From: Brevundimonas sp.
GTDB taxonomy: Bacteria; Pseudomonadota; Alphaproteobacteria; Caulobacterales; Caulobacteraceae
NCBI GenBank assembly: GCA_027531145.1
Contig: JAPZRF010000001.1
Location: 124,001-188,000 of the forward strand
DNA: 64,000 bases
Reading direction: 5' to 3'
Under the pieces are notes generated by a model. That model was not told where the DNA came from and did no database searches. It saw only the letters and a program-made list of their open reading frames with translations. The translations under genes were made by a program, and so were the position numbers. Position 1 is the first letter of the stretch; every line of letters starts with the position of its first letter. Positions 37,203 to 46,515 of this stretch are shown here, piece by piece.

Positions 37203-38006
37203 TCAGGCCGCCGCGGGAGCCTTCTTCCGGCGCGGCGAAACCATCAGCTTCTTGGTCTCGGCGATGGCCTTGGCGGGGTTCAACCCCTTGGGACACACCT
37301 GGGCGCAGTTCATGATGGTGTGGCAGCGATAGAGCTTGAACGGGTCCTCAAGGTCGTCGAGGCGCTTGTCCGTGGCGTCATCGCGGCTGTCGGCGATCCA
37401 GCGATAGGCCTGCAGCAGCGCCGCCGGGCCGAGGTACTCGGTCTGGTTCCACCAGTAGCTGGGGCAGGAGGTCGAGCAGCAGGCGCACAAGATGCACTCG
37501 TAGAGGCCGTCCAGCTTCTCGCGGTCCTGCGGCGTCTGCAGCCGTTCCTTCTCCGGATCCGCATCGTCGGACTGCAGCCAGGGCTGGATCGAGTCGTACT
37601 GGGCGTAGAACAATGAAAGGTCGGTCACCAGGTCCTTGACCACCGGCTGGTGCGGCAGGGGCGCGACCGAGATGGCCGAGCCGGAGCACTCCTCCCAGCC
37701 CTTGGTGCAGGCCAGGGTGTTTCGTCCGTCGATGTTCATCGAACACGAGCCGCAAATGCCCTCGCGGCACGAGCGCCGGAAGGTCAGGCTGGGATCGATG
37801 GTGTTCTTGATGTGGATCAGGGCGTCCAGCAGCATCGGTCCGTGGTCGTCAGCCGACACCCTGTAGACGTCCCAGCGCGGGGCCGCGTCGACCTCGGGGT
37901 CATAACGATAGACCTTGTAGGTCTTGACGTTCTTCGCCCCCTTGGGGGCCTTGTGGACCTTGCCCATCACAGGCCTGGAACCGCGCGGCAGGGTGAGCTG
38001 AACCAT
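37203..38006 (-). CDS. sdhB: Succinate dehydrogenase iron-sulfur subunit
   Basis: SdhB carries electrons from FAD in SdhA to ubiquinone in complex II. The 267-residue protein has all three cluster motifs: [2Fe-2S] in [20 protein letters not shown], [4Fe-4S] in [16 protein letters not shown], and [3Fe-4S] in [20 protein letters not shown]. The tail has a basic RRKKAPAAA end. It is the last gene of the leftward sdhCDAB operon, 12 bases after sdhA. Confidence 0.98.
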   Translation of the reverse strand: MVQLTLPRGSRPVMGKVHKAPKGAKNVKTYKVYRYDPEVDAAPRWDVYRVSADDHGPMLLDALIHIKNTIDPSLTFRRSCREGICGSCSMNIDGRNTLACTKGWEECSGSAISVAPLPHQPVVKDLVTDLSLFYAQYDSIQPWLQSDDADPEKERLQTPQDREKLDGLYECILCACCSTSCPSYWWNQTEYLGPAALLQAYRWIADSRDDATDKRLDDLEDPFKLYRCHTIMNCAQVCPKGLNPAKAIAETKKLMVSPRRKKAPAAA

Positions 38007-38018
38007 CTTGCGTCGTCC

Positions 38019-39806
38019 TCAGTACACGCGCGCCTTGGGGGCGATGTACTCGATCTCGTCGGTCAGGGTGTAGGTGTGCACCGGCCGGTCGTCGATGCGG
38101 GTCTCGCCGGTGGCCTCGTCGAACCAGGTCAGGGTATGCTTCATCCAGTTGGCGTCGTCGCGGTCCGGATAGTCCTCGCGGGCGTGGGCCCCGCGGCTTT
38201 CCTTGCGGTTCAGGGCACCCTCGACCGTGACCAGCGCCTGCCCGATCATGTTGTCATACTCAAGCGTCTCGACCAGGTCGGTATTCCAGATCAGGCCGCG
38301 GTCGGTCGTCTTGATGTCGGCACCGCCGGTGTGGATCTCCCTGAGGCGGCGCACGCCGCTGGTCAGGGTCTCCCCGGTGCGAAATACTGCCGCGTCCTCC
38401 TGCATGGCCCGCTGCATCCTCAGCCGCAGCTCGGCGGTCGGGGTCGCGCCCGAGGCGTTGCGGAAGCTGTCGAGGCGCGCCAGGTGGGCCTCGGTGGCCG
38501 CCGCCGTGGCGTCCGGCACGGCCGAGGCCTTGTTGACGATCTCGCCGGCGCGCAGGCCGGCGGCGCGGCCGAACACCACCAGGTCGATCAGCGAGTTGGA
38601 GCCGAGGCGGTTGGCACCGTGCACCGAAACGCAGGCCGCCTCGCCCACCGCCATCAGGCCCGGCACCACCGAGTCGGCGTCGCCGTTGCGCTTGGTCAGC
38701 ACCTCGCCGTGATAGTTCGTGGGGATGCCGCCCATGTTGTAGTGCACCGTCGGCAGCACCGGGATCGGTGCCTTGGTGACATCGACGCCGGCGAAGATCC
38801 TGGCCGATTCCGAGATACCCGGCAGGCGCTCGTGCAGCACCTTCGGGTCGAGATGGTCGAGGTGCAGGAAGATATGGTCCCTGTTCGGACCGACGCCGCG
38901 GCCCTCGCGGATCTCGATGGTCATCGAGCGGCTGACCACGTCGCGGCTGGCCAGATCCTTGGCCGAGGGGGCGTAGCGTTCCATGAAGCGCTCGCCCTCG
39001 GAATTGGTCAGATAGCCGCCCTCGCCCCGCGCGCCCTCGGTGATCAGGCAGCCGGCACCATAGATGCCGGTCGGATGGAACTGCACGAACTCCATGTCCT
39101 GAAGCGGCAGGCCGGCGCGCAGCACCATGGCGTTGCCGTCGCCGGTGCAGGTGTGGGCGCTGGTGGCGGAGAAGTAAGCGCGGCCGTAGCCGCCGGTGGC
39201 CAGGATCACCAGCTTGGCGCGGAAGCGGTGCAGGGTGCCGTCATCCAGCTTCCAGGCTGTGACGCCGGTGCAGGCACCGTCCTGCATGATCAGATCGAGG
39301 GCGAAGAACTCGATGAAGAACTCTACCTCGCGGCGCACCGACTGGCCGTACAGGGTGTGCAGGATGGCGTGGCCGGTGCGGTCGGCGGCGGCGCAGGTAC
39401 GCTGCACCGGACCCTCGCCGTAGTTTCTCGTCATGCCGCCGAAGGCGCGCTGGTAGATCTTGCCGTCCTCGGTGCGGCTGAACGGCACGCCCCAGTGCTC
39501 CAGCTCGTAGACGGCCTTGGGGGCCTCGCGCACCAGATACTCGATGGCGTCCTGGTCGCCGAGCCAGTCCGACCCCTTCACGGTATCGTACATGTGCCAC
39601 TGCCAGCGGTCCTCGCCCATGTTGCCGAGCGAGGCCGAGATGCCGCCCTGGGCCGCCACCGTATGGCTGCGGGTCGGGAACACCTTGGTGACGCAGGCGA
39701 CCTTCAGCCCCTGCTGGGCGGCACCGAGCGCGGCGCGCAGGCCCGAACCGCCCGCGCCCACCACGACGACGTCATAGGCGTGATCGACGAATTCATAGGT
39801 CGCCAT
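38019..39806 (-). CDS. sdhA: Succinate dehydrogenase flavoprotein subunit
   Basis: SdhA oxidises succinate to fumarate with covalently bound FAD. The 595-residue protein has the dinucleotide loop [20 protein letters not shown] near residue 14, the FAD-linked His in [18 protein letters not shown], substrate-site [20 protein letters not shown] with its His, and the active-site Arg in [11 protein letters not shown]. It lies six bases after sdhD. Confidence 0.98.
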   Translation of the reverse strand: MATYEFVDHAYDVVVVGAGGSGLRAALGAAQQGLKVACVTKVFPTRSHTVAAQGGISASLGNMGEDRWQWHMYDTVKGSDWLGDQDAIEYLVREAPKAVYELEHWGVPFSRTEDGKIYQRAFGGMTRNYGEGPVQRTCAAADRTGHAILHTLYGQSVRREVEFFIEFFALDLIMQDGACTGVTAWKLDDGTLHRFRAKLVILATGGYGRAYFSATSAHTCTGDGNAMVLRAGLPLQDMEFVQFHPTGIYGAGCLITEGARGEGGYLTNSEGERFMERYAPSAKDLASRDVVSRSMTIEIREGRGVGPNRDHIFLHLDHLDPKVLHERLPGISESARIFAGVDVTKAPIPVLPTVHYNMGGIPTNYHGEVLTKRNGDADSVVPGLMAVGEAACVSVHGANRLGSNSLIDLVVFGRAAGLRAGEIVNKASAVPDATAAATEAHLARLDSFRNASGATPTAELRLRMQRAMQEDAAVFRTGETLTSGVRRLREIHTGGADIKTTDRGLIWNTDLVETLEYDNMIGQALVTVEGALNRKESRGAHAREDYPDRDDANWMKHTLTWFDEATGETRIDDRPVHTYTLTDEIEYIAPKARVY

Positions 39807-39812
39807 GCGAGA

Positions 39813-40220
39813 TCAGGCTCCGAAACCGGCCGGCAGCGGCGCGGATCCCAGCGCCAGCCGCACGATGAAGAAGACACTCGCCGCCGACAGGACAAGGCAC
39901 AGCAGCCCCGAAAGGCCCAGCAGCAGCCCCCTGGTGGCTGGCCGATGGATGTAGTCCTCGACGATCACCTTGAAGCCCATGTTCATGTGCCAGAAGCTGA
40001 CCAGCAGCGTCAGGACCAGCAAGGTCGAATTGACCGGCTGCGCCAGCCACGCCAGCGCGCCCGCATAACCGCCGCCGGCCAGCTCGAACCCGGCCCACGC
40101 GCCCCACAGGCCCAGGGGCGCGAGCGCCAGCGCCGACAGCCGCTCGGCGGTCCATTCCCCGGCACCGTGGCGCTCGGACACCTTCACGCGGTTGCGGAAC
40201 GTCTTCTGGTGACCGCTCAC
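39813..40220 (-). CDS. sdhD: Succinate dehydrogenase membrane anchor SdhD
   Basis: This 135-residue anchor has three membrane helices (about residues 28-50, 60-82 and 102-124). The heme and quinone region includes LLVSFWHMNMGFKVIVEDYI with the conserved His and Asp-Tyr pair. The start is GTG 40220, overlapping the sdhC stop as GTGA, so translation is coupled. The frame open further upstream is the shadow of sdhC. Confidence 0.92.
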   Translation of the reverse strand: MSGHQKTFRNRVKVSERHGAGEWTAERLSALALAPLGLWGAWAGFELAGGGYAGALAWLAQPVNSTLLVLTLLVSFWHMNMGFKVIVEDYIHRPATRGLLLGLSGLLCLVLSAASVFFIVRLALGSAPLPAGFGA

Positions 40221-40678
40221 AGCGCGACCCTCCCGGTCAGGAACAGCGCCGCCCAGAAGAGGACAGTGGCGAGGACGCCGAAGCCGATCGACAGCCAGGA
40301 CAGGGCGCTCGCCGCCGAGGGCGTCAGGCCCGCGCCGGCGTCCCAGATCAGGTGCCGGACCCCGCCGGCCAGGTGGCAGAACAGCGAGAAGCTCAGTCCG
40401 ATCCACACCGCCAGCCCGAACGGCGAGGCCGCGATGGCGGCGAAGGCCGCATAGGTTTCCGGGCCGAAGGCCAGGGCCAGCAGCCAGGCCGCGACCACCA
40501 GGGCCCCCGCGTACAGGGCACCCCCGGTCATCCGGTTCAGGATCGAGGCCAGCATGGTCACATGCCAGCGCCACACCTGCAGATGCGGCGAGAGCGGCCG
40601 GACGCGACCGTTCGGCTGGACCAGGAAGCGACCGGTCTGGTCCTCCGCCGCCTCGCCGGGCGAAAAGGGCTTGTTCAT
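40217..40678 (-). CDS. sdhC: Succinate dehydrogenase cytochrome b556 subunit SdhC
   Basis: This 153-residue heme-b anchor has the signature RPLSPHLQVWRWHVTMLASI near residue 29 and the heme-ligand region SLFCHLAGGVRHLIWDAG near residue 88, with three membrane helices. ATG 40678 is preferred; a TTG 15 bases further up is in frame but has no ribosome-binding site. First gene of sdhCDAB; the promoter lies in the 168 bases upstream. Confidence 0.95.
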   Translation of the reverse strand: MNKPFSPGEAAEDQTGRFLVQPNGRVRPLSPHLQVWRWHVTMLASILNRMTGGALYAGALVVAAWLLALAFGPETYAAFAAIAASPFGLAVWIGLSFSLFCHLAGGVRHLIWDAGAGLTPSAASALSWLSIGFGVLATVLFWAALFLTGRVAL

Positions 40679-40845
40679 GCGAGCCGTTCTCAAAAAAGAG
40701 AAAGAATTTCAAGGGCCGGTGCGGCGCACACAGGCTTTAGTGATCGTGCCCTCAAAGTGTCAACGAACAGCGACCGTGGGTCACAGGCGTGCGCGACCTC
40801 CGGAGGCGCTGGCCAGAGGGGCCCCCACTTTGGCATTCTGCCGCC

Positions 40846-41502
40846 ATGTCGCCCGTCCTGACCCTCGCCGTCGCGCTGATGCTGCTGCAGGACCCCGCGC
40901 CTGCGGCACCACCGACAGCCGCGCCGGTCGACCCGTCGCTGGACGCTGCCGAGGCCGAGGCCGAGGCTCCGACGCCGGCCGCGCCTACGGCCGACCTGTA
41001 CCAGCCGCCCCGCATCCGCCCGTTCGAGCCACCGGCCGAGTTCGCCCCGCCGCCGGACCTCGTTTTCCCGGCCACCGGCGCGGCGGCGGCCCGTCCGCTC
41101 GATCGGGTGGTCACGGTCGACGCCTATGCCGGAGAGTATGAGGCCTCCGAGACCGCCATCGAGCTGGCCTACGAACAGGGCGTGGCGGCGGCCGAGCGCC
41201 GGGTCGAATCGGGCATGGGGCCGCTGGACGGCCTCTGGCGCGTGGTCGACCGTGACGGGCACGTGCAGCTGCTTCTGGCGATCGTCGATCCCGGCGGCGA
41301 GGCTCCGGTGCAGGGGGGCTGGCTGGTTCCCGGCGCGGCCCCGGCCGCCGACGACGGCGTGCTGACCGGCGAGGTCCAGCGCCCGGACACGGCGCGCCTT
41401 GTGACGGGGGCCGGGACGCTGCGGCTAACCCTGCGCGGCGGCGTGTGGCGCGGCGTACTGGCCGTCGACGGCCGCGACATCCCGGTCAGCCTGCAGCGCT
41501 GA
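40846..41502 (+). CDS. Secreted or periplasmic protein of unknown function
   Basis: This 218-residue protein has a short N-terminal hydrophobic stretch (SPVLTLAVALMLL) that may be a weak signal. A Pro/Ala/Glu-rich region of about 60 residues follows, then a compact C-terminal part (GPLDGLWRVVDRDGHVQLLL to GVWRGVLAVDGRDIPVSLQR) that looks like a small beta domain. No family is recognised; Caulobacterales have similar short Pro-rich exported proteins. It is divergent from sdhC and overlaps the end of the HIT gene by 17 bases tail to tail. Confidence 0.7.
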   Translation: MSPVLTLAVALMLLQDPAPAAPPTAAPVDPSLDAAEAEAEAPTPAAPTADLYQPPRIRPFEPPAEFAPPPDLVFPATGAAAARPLDRVVTVDAYAGEYEASETAIELAYEQGVAAAERRVESGMGPLDGLWRVVDRDGHVQLLLAIVDPGGEAPVQGGWLVPGAAPAADDGVLTGEVQRPDTARLVTGAGTLRLTLRGGVWRGVLAVDGRDIPVSLQR

Positions 41503-41908
41503 GCGGCTCCGCCGCGATCAGGGCCAGCCTTCGCGCACGTTCGGGAGGTGCCATCGCGACCGCACCGGGCCGACCCCACACCGGATCCGGCCACAGGCCG
41601 TCGTCGCGTCGGCGCCCGACCACATGCACATGCAGCTGGGCGGTGACATTGCCCAGCGCCGCGACGTTCAGCTTGTCGACCGGCGCGGACGCCATCCGCC
41701 GCACCACCGCCCCGGCCCGCACCACCTCTTCCATCAGCGTCGCCCGCGCCGCCGGCTCAAGATCCTCCAGCTCGACCAGCCCGGTGCGGCGGGGGATCAG
41801 GACCAGCCACGGAAAGCGCGCATCGTCCTGCAGCCGCACATGACACAGGGGCCACTCGGCCGCGGCGAGCGAGCCGGCGGCGAAGGCGGGATCGACGGTG
41901 AAGGTCAT
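41486..41908 (-). CDS. HIT-domain protein
   Basis: This 140-residue histidine-triad family protein carries NVAALGNVTAQLHVHVVGRR, where the triad reads Q-x-H-x-H. The first His is replaced by Gln, as in many alphaproteobacterial members. The start WPLCHVRLQDDARFPWLVLI with PRRTG after it is the usual first strand pair. The family hydrolyses or transfers nucleotidyl groups (Ap4A or AMP-lysine substrates). The exact reaction is unknown. Confidence 0.9.
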   Translation of the reverse strand: MTFTVDPAFAAGSLAAAEWPLCHVRLQDDARFPWLVLIPRRTGLVELEDLEPAARATLMEEVVRAGAVVRRMASAPVDKLNVAALGNVTAQLHVHVVGRRRDDGLWPDPVWGRPGAVAMAPPERARRLALIAAEPLSAAG

Positions 41909-41999
41909 GCAGGGCTCTCCCGGCGGTGCAGGGGCCGCCTGCGTCCGAGCCGTCCGACACTGCCGCTGGAGGCGGACAGAGGAAAGGCCGGGAAATGCG

Positions 42000-42027
42000 G
42001 AAGGGCCCCGCCGAGGCGGGGCCCTTC
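42000..42027. terminator. Strong GC hairpin downstream of tRNA-Gly
   Basis: GAAGGGCCCCGCC and GGCGGGGCCCTTC form a perfect 13-bp stem around GA. It lies 11 bases past the 3' end of the leftward tRNA-Gly gene and may also end transcription running the other way. The T-run after it is weak. Confidence 0.6.
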
Positions 42028-42038
42028 TGCGTTCCGAC

Positions 42039-42113
42039 TGGAGCGGGCGAGGCGATTCGAACGCCCGACCCTCACCTTGGCAAGGTGATGCTCTACCCCT
42101 GAGCTACGCCCGC
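42039..42113 (-). tRNA. tRNA-Gly (anticodon GCC)
   Basis: On the minus strand a complete cloverleaf is found. The acceptor stem is GCGGGCG/CGCCCGC and the D-arm is GCTC...GAGC. The anticodon loop TTGCCAA has anticodon GCC on stem TCACC/GGTGA. The T-arm contains GTTCGAATC, and CCA is encoded. It reads GGC and GGT. Confidence 0.98.
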
Positions 42114-42188
42114 GCTCTCAGTCGAGGACGGGGCGTATAGCGGACGGCCCGCCGCCCCCGCAAGGGGGTATCTGCATGAATCCCTAAC

Positions 42189-42971
42189 CTACCGCGGCGC
42201 CATGCGGATGCCGCCGTCCAGCCGGATGCATTCGCCATTGATGTAGACGTTCTCCGCCAGATGCAGCACCAGGGCGGCATAGTCCGCCGGCGTGCCGAGG
42301 CGCTTGGGGAAGGGGATCTGGGCGGCCAGGGCGTCCTGCACCTTCTGGTCCATGCCGGCCATCATCGGCGTCCACATGATGCCCGGCAGCACCGTGTTGA
42401 CCCGCACCCCGTCGTTCATCAGGTCGCGCGCCACCGGCAGGGTCAGGGCGTAGACCCCGCCCTTGGAGGCGGAATAGGCGGCCTGGCCGATCTGGCCGTC
42501 CTGGGCGGCGACCGAGGCGGTGTTGACGATCAGGCCGCGCTCGCCGTCGGCCATCGGCTCCAGCTGCACCATCCCCAGCGCCGACTGGCTGAGCACCCGG
42601 TAGGTGCCGAACAGGTTGATACGCACGGTGCGCTCGAAGCTGGCCATGTCGTGGGCCCGCATCGACCCGTCGGTCTTCGAGCGGCTGACCGTCTTCTGGC
42701 CCGTGGCGATGCCGGCGCAGTTGACCGTCAGCCGCTCCTGGCCGTGGGCGGCGCGGGCCTTGTCGAACCCGGCCGCGACGCTTGCGTCGTCGGTGACGTC
42801 GACGGCGCAGAAGACGCCGCCGGTTTCGGCGGCCACCGCCTCGCCGCGCTCGGCGTTGAGGTCGAACAGGGCCACCTTCACGCCCCGGGCCGCCAGTGCC
42901 CGCGCCGTGCCCTCGCCGAGGCCGGAGGCCCCGCCGGTGACCACCGCCGCCATCGAACTGTCGAGTTTCAT
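42189..42971 (-). CDS. SDR-family oxidoreductase, probable 3-hydroxyacyl-CoA dehydrogenase
   Basis: This 260-residue SDR has [20 protein letters not shown], Asp in [11 protein letters not shown] (NAD preference), NCAGIA, Ser in [14 protein letters not shown] and YSASK. The pattern [13 protein letters not shown]... followed by [20 protein letters not shown] and the ending [16 protein letters not shown] matches type II 3-hydroxyacyl-CoA dehydrogenases (HSD17B10-like) of fatty-acid and isoleucine breakdown. That is the favoured role, and mmsA further along would fit branched-chain catabolism. It stands alone. Confidence 0.85.
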   Translation of the reverse strand: MKLDSSMAAVVTGGASGLGEGTARALAARGVKVALFDLNAERGEAVAAETGGVFCAVDVTDDASVAAGFDKARAAHGQERLTVNCAGIATGQKTVSRSKTDGSMRAHDMASFERTVRINLFGTYRVLSQSALGMVQLEPMADGERGLIVNTASVAAQDGQIGQAAYSASKGGVYALTLPVARDLMNDGVRVNTVLPGIMWTPMMAGMDQKVQDALAAQIPFPKRLGTPADYAALVLHLAENVYINGECIRLDGGIRMAPR

Positions 42972-43034
42972 GTCCTGAGCCCCTATGTTGTCTGTTGTCC
43001 TGGACCGAGGTCCGTCGTCGCGGATTTAGCCTCC

Positions 43035-43448
43035 ATGCCGCCGAACGCCAAACCCGCCCCGGGTGCCGACGCCCCTGAAGAGGCGATCGAGCCGTCCACC
43101 GCCCTGCTGCCTGCGGTGCAGCAGCTCAACGCGCGCCGGGTGCGTGAGGGCTTCTGGCCCAAGTTCACCCGCGTCGCCGCCCGCATCCCCTTCGCCGACC
43201 AGTTGCTCGGCGCATACTACGCCACGCGCGACCCCGAGACCCCGACGGCCGCCAAGGGGTTGCTGCTGGCCGCCCTTGCCTATTTCGTGCTGCCGGCCGA
43301 CCTGGTCCCGGACCTGTTCGCCGGCATTGGCTTCAGCGACGACGCGGCGGTGATCGCCGCCGTTCTGGCCACCCTCGGCGGCCATGTGCGCGAGCGCCAC
43401 CGCGTCCTGGCGCGCGACACCCTGGCGCGCCTGACGCGGCGGGAGTGA
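43035..43448 (+). CDS. DUF1232 (YkvA-like) membrane protein
   Basis: The 137-residue protein carries the DUF1232 core: KGLLLAALAYFVLPADLVPD then LFAGIGFSDDAAVIAAVLAT, a hydrophobic hairpin with the conserved Pro-x-Asp-x-x-Pro. The N-terminal 60 residues are polar. Function of the family is unknown; YkvA-type proteins are membrane associated. It is divergent from the SDR gene and convergent with hslV. Confidence 0.88.
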   Translation: MPPNAKPAPGADAPEEAIEPSTALLPAVQQLNARRVREGFWPKFTRVAARIPFADQLLGAYYATRDPETPTAAKGLLLAALAYFVLPADLVPDLFAGIGFSDDAAVIAAVLATLGGHVRERHRVLARDTLARLTRRE

Positions 43449-43463
43449 TCCTGCAATCCCGAC

Positions 43464-43494
43464 CGTCACCCTCGGGACAAGCCCGGGGGTGACG
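43464..43494. repeat. CCTCGGG-type REP hairpin
   Basis: CGTCACCC...GGGTGACG with CTCGGG-ACAAG-CCCGGG inside, between convergent DUF1232 and hslV genes. Same family as 32403, 36215 and 36318. Confidence 0.75.
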
Positions 43495-43567
43495 ACCATC
43501 CGGTATCGAGCGCGACACCTCGGCGGTTTCAGGGGGCCGAACCTGGCCAGAAGCGACCGGCCCCGGC

Positions 43568-44122
43568 TCAGTCGCCCAGGATCTCCACCGTCAGGTTGCC
43601 GTTGGTGTAGACGCAAATGTCGGCGGCGATGGCCATGGCGCGGCGCGCCACCGCCTCGGCGTCGAGCGCCGTGTGGTCGACCAGCGCCCGCGCCGCCGCC
43701 AGCGCGAAGTTGCCGCCGGAGCCGACCGCCGCGACCCCGTGCTCCGGCTCCAGAACATCACCGACGCCGGTAACGGAGAAGATGCTCGACCGGTCGGCCA
43801 CCAGTAGCATGGCCTCCAGCCGCCGCAGGTAGCGGTCCGTGCGCCAGTCCTTGGCCAGGTCGACGCAGGCCCGGGCCAGCTGGTCGGGGTACTGCTCCAG
43901 CTTGGCTTCCAGCCGCTCGATCAGGGTGAAGGCGTCGGCGGTGGCTCCGGCGAAACCGGCGATCACCTTGCCGCCGGCCAGGCGGCGCACCTTGCGCGCC
44001 GCGCCCTTGACCACCGTGGGGCCCATGGAGACCTGGCCGTCGCCGGCGATGACGGTGCGCCCGTCCCTGCGCACCGCGAGGATGGTGGTGCCGTGCCAGT
44101 CGGGAAATCCGCTCATCATCAT
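43568..44122 (-). CDS. hslV: ATP-dependent protease subunit HslV
   Basis: HslV is the proteolytic core of the HslUV (ClpYQ) protease. The 184-residue protein has the nucleophile Thr in [20 protein letters not shown] after a short propeptide, Lys in [20 protein letters not shown], and [14 protein letters not shown] near the C-terminus. Three ATGs in tandem (44122, 44119, 44116) can start it. In many alphaproteobacteria hslU follows directly; here the next gene downstream is convergent DUF1232, so the ATPase partner must lie elsewhere. Confidence 0.95.
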   Translation of the reverse strand: MMMSGFPDWHGTTILAVRRDGRTVIAGDGQVSMGPTVVKGAARKVRRLAGGKVIAGFAGATADAFTLIERLEAKLEQYPDQLARACVDLAKDWRTDRYLRRLEAMLLVADRSSIFSVTGVGDVLEPEHGVAAVGSGGNFALAAARALVDHTALDAEAVARRAMAIAADICVYTNGNLTVEILGD

Positions 44123-44151
44123 GCCCGCCAGATGGCGCGGGCGGGAGCGGA

Positions 44152-44178
44152 CCGCAAGGCCGCCGGGCGGCCTTGCGG
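44152..44178. terminator. Perfect GC hairpin upstream of hslV
   Basis: CCGCAAGGCCGCC and GGCGGCCTTGCGG pair completely with one unpaired base between. There is no T-run on either side, so it may be a terminator or a structural repeat. Confidence 0.4.
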
Positions 44179-44323
44179 GTTAGCGCCTCAATACTGCCAA
44201 GGCGAAGGTCTTGGATGATATTTCATCTCAATCCAGGCCAGTTTACTGGCAATTTCACTCCATGAGATCCCGTCTGAGTTGTTTCACCCTGGGCCCGGGC
44301 GTCGCCGTGGGCGAAGTCGGCCG
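44179..44323. other. AT-richer non-coding stretch
   Basis: 44205-44270 is notably AT-rich (GATATTTCATCTCAATCCAG region), without a recognisable gene. It may hold the hslV promoter or the start of the decayed gene that follows. Confidence 0.35.
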
Positions 44324-44672
44324 CTCGGCGCGGCCCTCGCCGATGTTCCGGGGCAGGCGGAGCGCGGCAACCGCCGCGACCCGATCACCGGCGTCATCAC
44401 GCTGCATTTGGAGGCGCTTCCTGCAGGCGGCCGAGGGCGCTCGGGGCGATCTGGACCGACTGCTCGAGCGGGTGCAGCGCGACGAGCGTCACCGTGAGTT
44501 CCGCCCGCTGGCGTTCGAGCCGATCCCGGCACCCGCCTTCCCCCACCGGGCGATGGCGCACGGCGTGGGGAGCGGCGAACCGCCGCCCGCCTCCGCCTCG
44601 CCGCCCGAGCCTGCCGGCGCAGCGGCCCCACCCGAGCAGGTCGGGCCTGATCTCAGCGCATGGTCGGGATGA
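44324..44672 (+). pseudogene. Frameshifted gene remnant
   Basis: From about 44324 to 44420 one plus-strand frame has the strong GC3 codon bias of real genes (product part ALADVPGQAERGNRRDPITG then VITLHLEAL). From about 44425 to the stop at 44672 the bias moves to another frame (product part AAEGARGDLDRLLERVQRDE and a Pro/Ala-rich tail). The switch implies a one-base indel. No start codon with a ribosome-binding site is found and no family is recognised. The end overlaps the convergent mmsA gene by 20 bases. Confidence 0.5.
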
Positions 44673-46155
44673 CGAACGACGAGTCGGCGTGCTCCAGCGC
44701 GCTGTCGGGCCAGCGCGCCGTCACGGTCTTGGTCTTCGTCCAGAAACGGACGCCCTCCATGCCGTGCTGGTTGATGTCGCCGAAGGCCGAGCGCTTCCAG
44801 CCGCCGAAGGTGTGATAGGCCACCGGCACCGGGATCGGCACATTGATGCCGACCATGCCGACATTGACCCGCGCGGCGAAGTCGCGCGCGGCGCTGCCGT
44901 TCCGCGTGAAGATGGCCACCCCATTGCCGTACTGATGCTGCGACGGCAGGGCCAGCGCCGCCTCGAAGCTCTCGGCGCGAACGATCTGCAGCACCGGGCC
45001 GAAGATCTCCTCGCGATAGCTCTCCATGGTCGGCTTGACCTGGTCGAACAGCGACGGGCCGATAAAAAAGCCTTGTTCATGGCCCTGCAGGCTGAAGCCG
45101 CGGCCGTCGACGATCAGCTCGGCACCCTCCTCGACCCCCCTGGCGATCCAGCCCTCGACCCGCGCCTTATGGGCGGCGGTGACCACCGGCCCATAGTGGG
45201 CGTCGGCATCGGTCGAGACCCCGACCTTGAGCGACGGGATCTCTTCCACCAGCCGCTCGCGCAGGTCGTCGGCGGTCTTCTGGCCCACCGGCACGACCAC
45301 CGGCAGCGCCATGCAACGCTCGCCGGCCGAGCCATAGGCCGCGCCGGTCAGGTCCCTGATCACCTGGTCCATGTCGGCGTCGGGCAGGACGATGCCGTGG
45401 TTCTTGGCCCCGCCCATGGCCTGGACGCGCTTCCCGTGCTCGGCACCCAGCCGGTACACATAATGGGCGATGTCGGACGAGCCGACGAAGCTGACAGCGT
45501 GCACCTGCGGATGGGTCAGAAGGGCATCGACCGCGACCTTGTCGCCGTGGACCACGTTCAGCACCCCCTCGGGGACCCCGGCCTCCAGCATCAGCTCGGC
45601 CAGCCGCACCGGTACCGACGGATCGCGCTCCGACGGCTTGAGCACGAAGGTGTTGCCGACGGCGATGGCTACCCCGAACATCCACATCGGGATCATGCCC
45701 GGGAAGTTGAACGGGGTGATACCGGCCACCACGCCCAGCGGCTGGCGCATGGAATAGACGTCGATGCCCGGCCCGGCACCCTGGGTGTATTCACCCTTCA
45801 GCGCGTGGGGGATGCCGCAGGCGAACTCGATCACCTCCAGCCCGCGCTGGAGGTCGCCCTTCGAGTCAGCGATCACCTTGCCGTGCTCGGAGGACAGCAG
45901 GTGGGCCAGCTCGTCCATGCGCGCCTCGACCACGCGCTTGAACTCGAACATCACCCGCGCCCGGCGCTGCGGATTCGTCGAGGCCCAGCCCTCGAAGGCC
46001 GCCTGGGCTGACTGCACCGCGCGATCCACCTCGTCGATCGTGGCCAGCTGTACCCGCGCCTGCACCTGGCCAGTGTTGGGGTCCATGACGTCGCCGAAGC
46101 GGCCCGAGGTCCCGGCAAGGGTCTGCCCGCCGATAAAGTGATGGATGTCGCGCAT
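44653..46155 (-). CDS. mmsA: Methylmalonate-semialdehyde dehydrogenase (CoA-acylating)
   Basis: This aldehyde dehydrogenase of 500 residues acts in valine and pyrimidine breakdown, forming propionyl-CoA or acetyl-CoA. Family markers are IHHFIGGQTLAGTSGRFGDV, AGITPFNFPGMIPMWMFGVA, FVGSSDIAHYVYRLGAEHGK, and the catalytic Cys in GSAGERCMALPVVV. FNFPGMIPMWM separates it from ordinary ALDHs. ATG 46155 has GGGAG nine bases upstream; the frame upstream is repeat sequence. It stands alone, without mmsB next to it. Confidence 0.93.
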   Translation of the reverse strand: MRDIHHFIGGQTLAGTSGRFGDVMDPNTGQVQARVQLATIDEVDRAVQSAQAAFEGWASTNPQRRARVMFEFKRVVEARMDELAHLLSSEHGKVIADSKGDLQRGLEVIEFACGIPHALKGEYTQGAGPGIDVYSMRQPLGVVAGITPFNFPGMIPMWMFGVAIAVGNTFVLKPSERDPSVPVRLAELMLEAGVPEGVLNVVHGDKVAVDALLTHPQVHAVSFVGSSDIAHYVYRLGAEHGKRVQAMGGAKNHGIVLPDADMDQVIRDLTGAAYGSAGERCMALPVVVPVGQKTADDLRERLVEEIPSLKVGVSTDADAHYGPVVTAAHKARVEGWIARGVEEGAELIVDGRGFSLQGHEQGFFIGPSLFDQVKPTMESYREEIFGPVLQIVRAESFEAALALPSQHQYGNGVAIFTRNGSAARDFAARVNVGMVGINVPIPVPVAYHTFGGWKRSAFGDINQHGMEGVRFWTKTKTVTARWPDSALEHADSSFVIPTMR

Positions 46156-46515
46156 GGTCCAGGCTCCCGGGTCTTGTTGTTTGGCGCGGGGTTTAGCCGC
46201 GCGCCCGGCCGATGGCCAGCGGGACCGTGGCCGCGGGGCTGGGCGCCTCTCCCTTCCCCCTCGATGGGGGAAGGGTCGGGGATGGGGGTGGGAGCGCGAT
46301 GTTGGACGGACGAGCGCATGAGGCGGGGCGCGCCTCCAGCACTTCGACTTGTCCCCGGAAGGAGTCCCACCCCCACCCAACCCTCCCCCATCGAGGGGGA
46401 GGGCTCTTGAAACTGAACAGGACAAGGCGCTTCGCGCGCCGCTGCGCCGACGCCGCTGTGCCCGCTGTGACCTCGCTGTGGCCGCTGTGATGCTCTTCCA
46501 GCCGCAGGCGTGCGC
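46156..46515. repeat. Intergenic composite repeat, copy D (right arm only)
   Basis: Contains the palindromes CCTTCCCCCTCGATGGGGGAAGG near 46252-46274 and CCTCCCCCATCGAGGGGGAGG near 46382-46402, then the TGTGCCCGCTGTGACCTCGC and GCCGCTGTGATG arm at 46457-46492. The left TTCATCAC arm is missing or decayed. No gene is seen. Confidence 0.7.

Noticed and set aside
37650..40454. A 934-codon open frame antisense to sdhA, sdhB and sdhD
   Set aside because: In this GC-rich DNA the antisense frame of a GC3-biased gene is open by chance; the product is low-complexity and His/Gly/Arg-rich, while the sense strand carries complete Sdh motifs.
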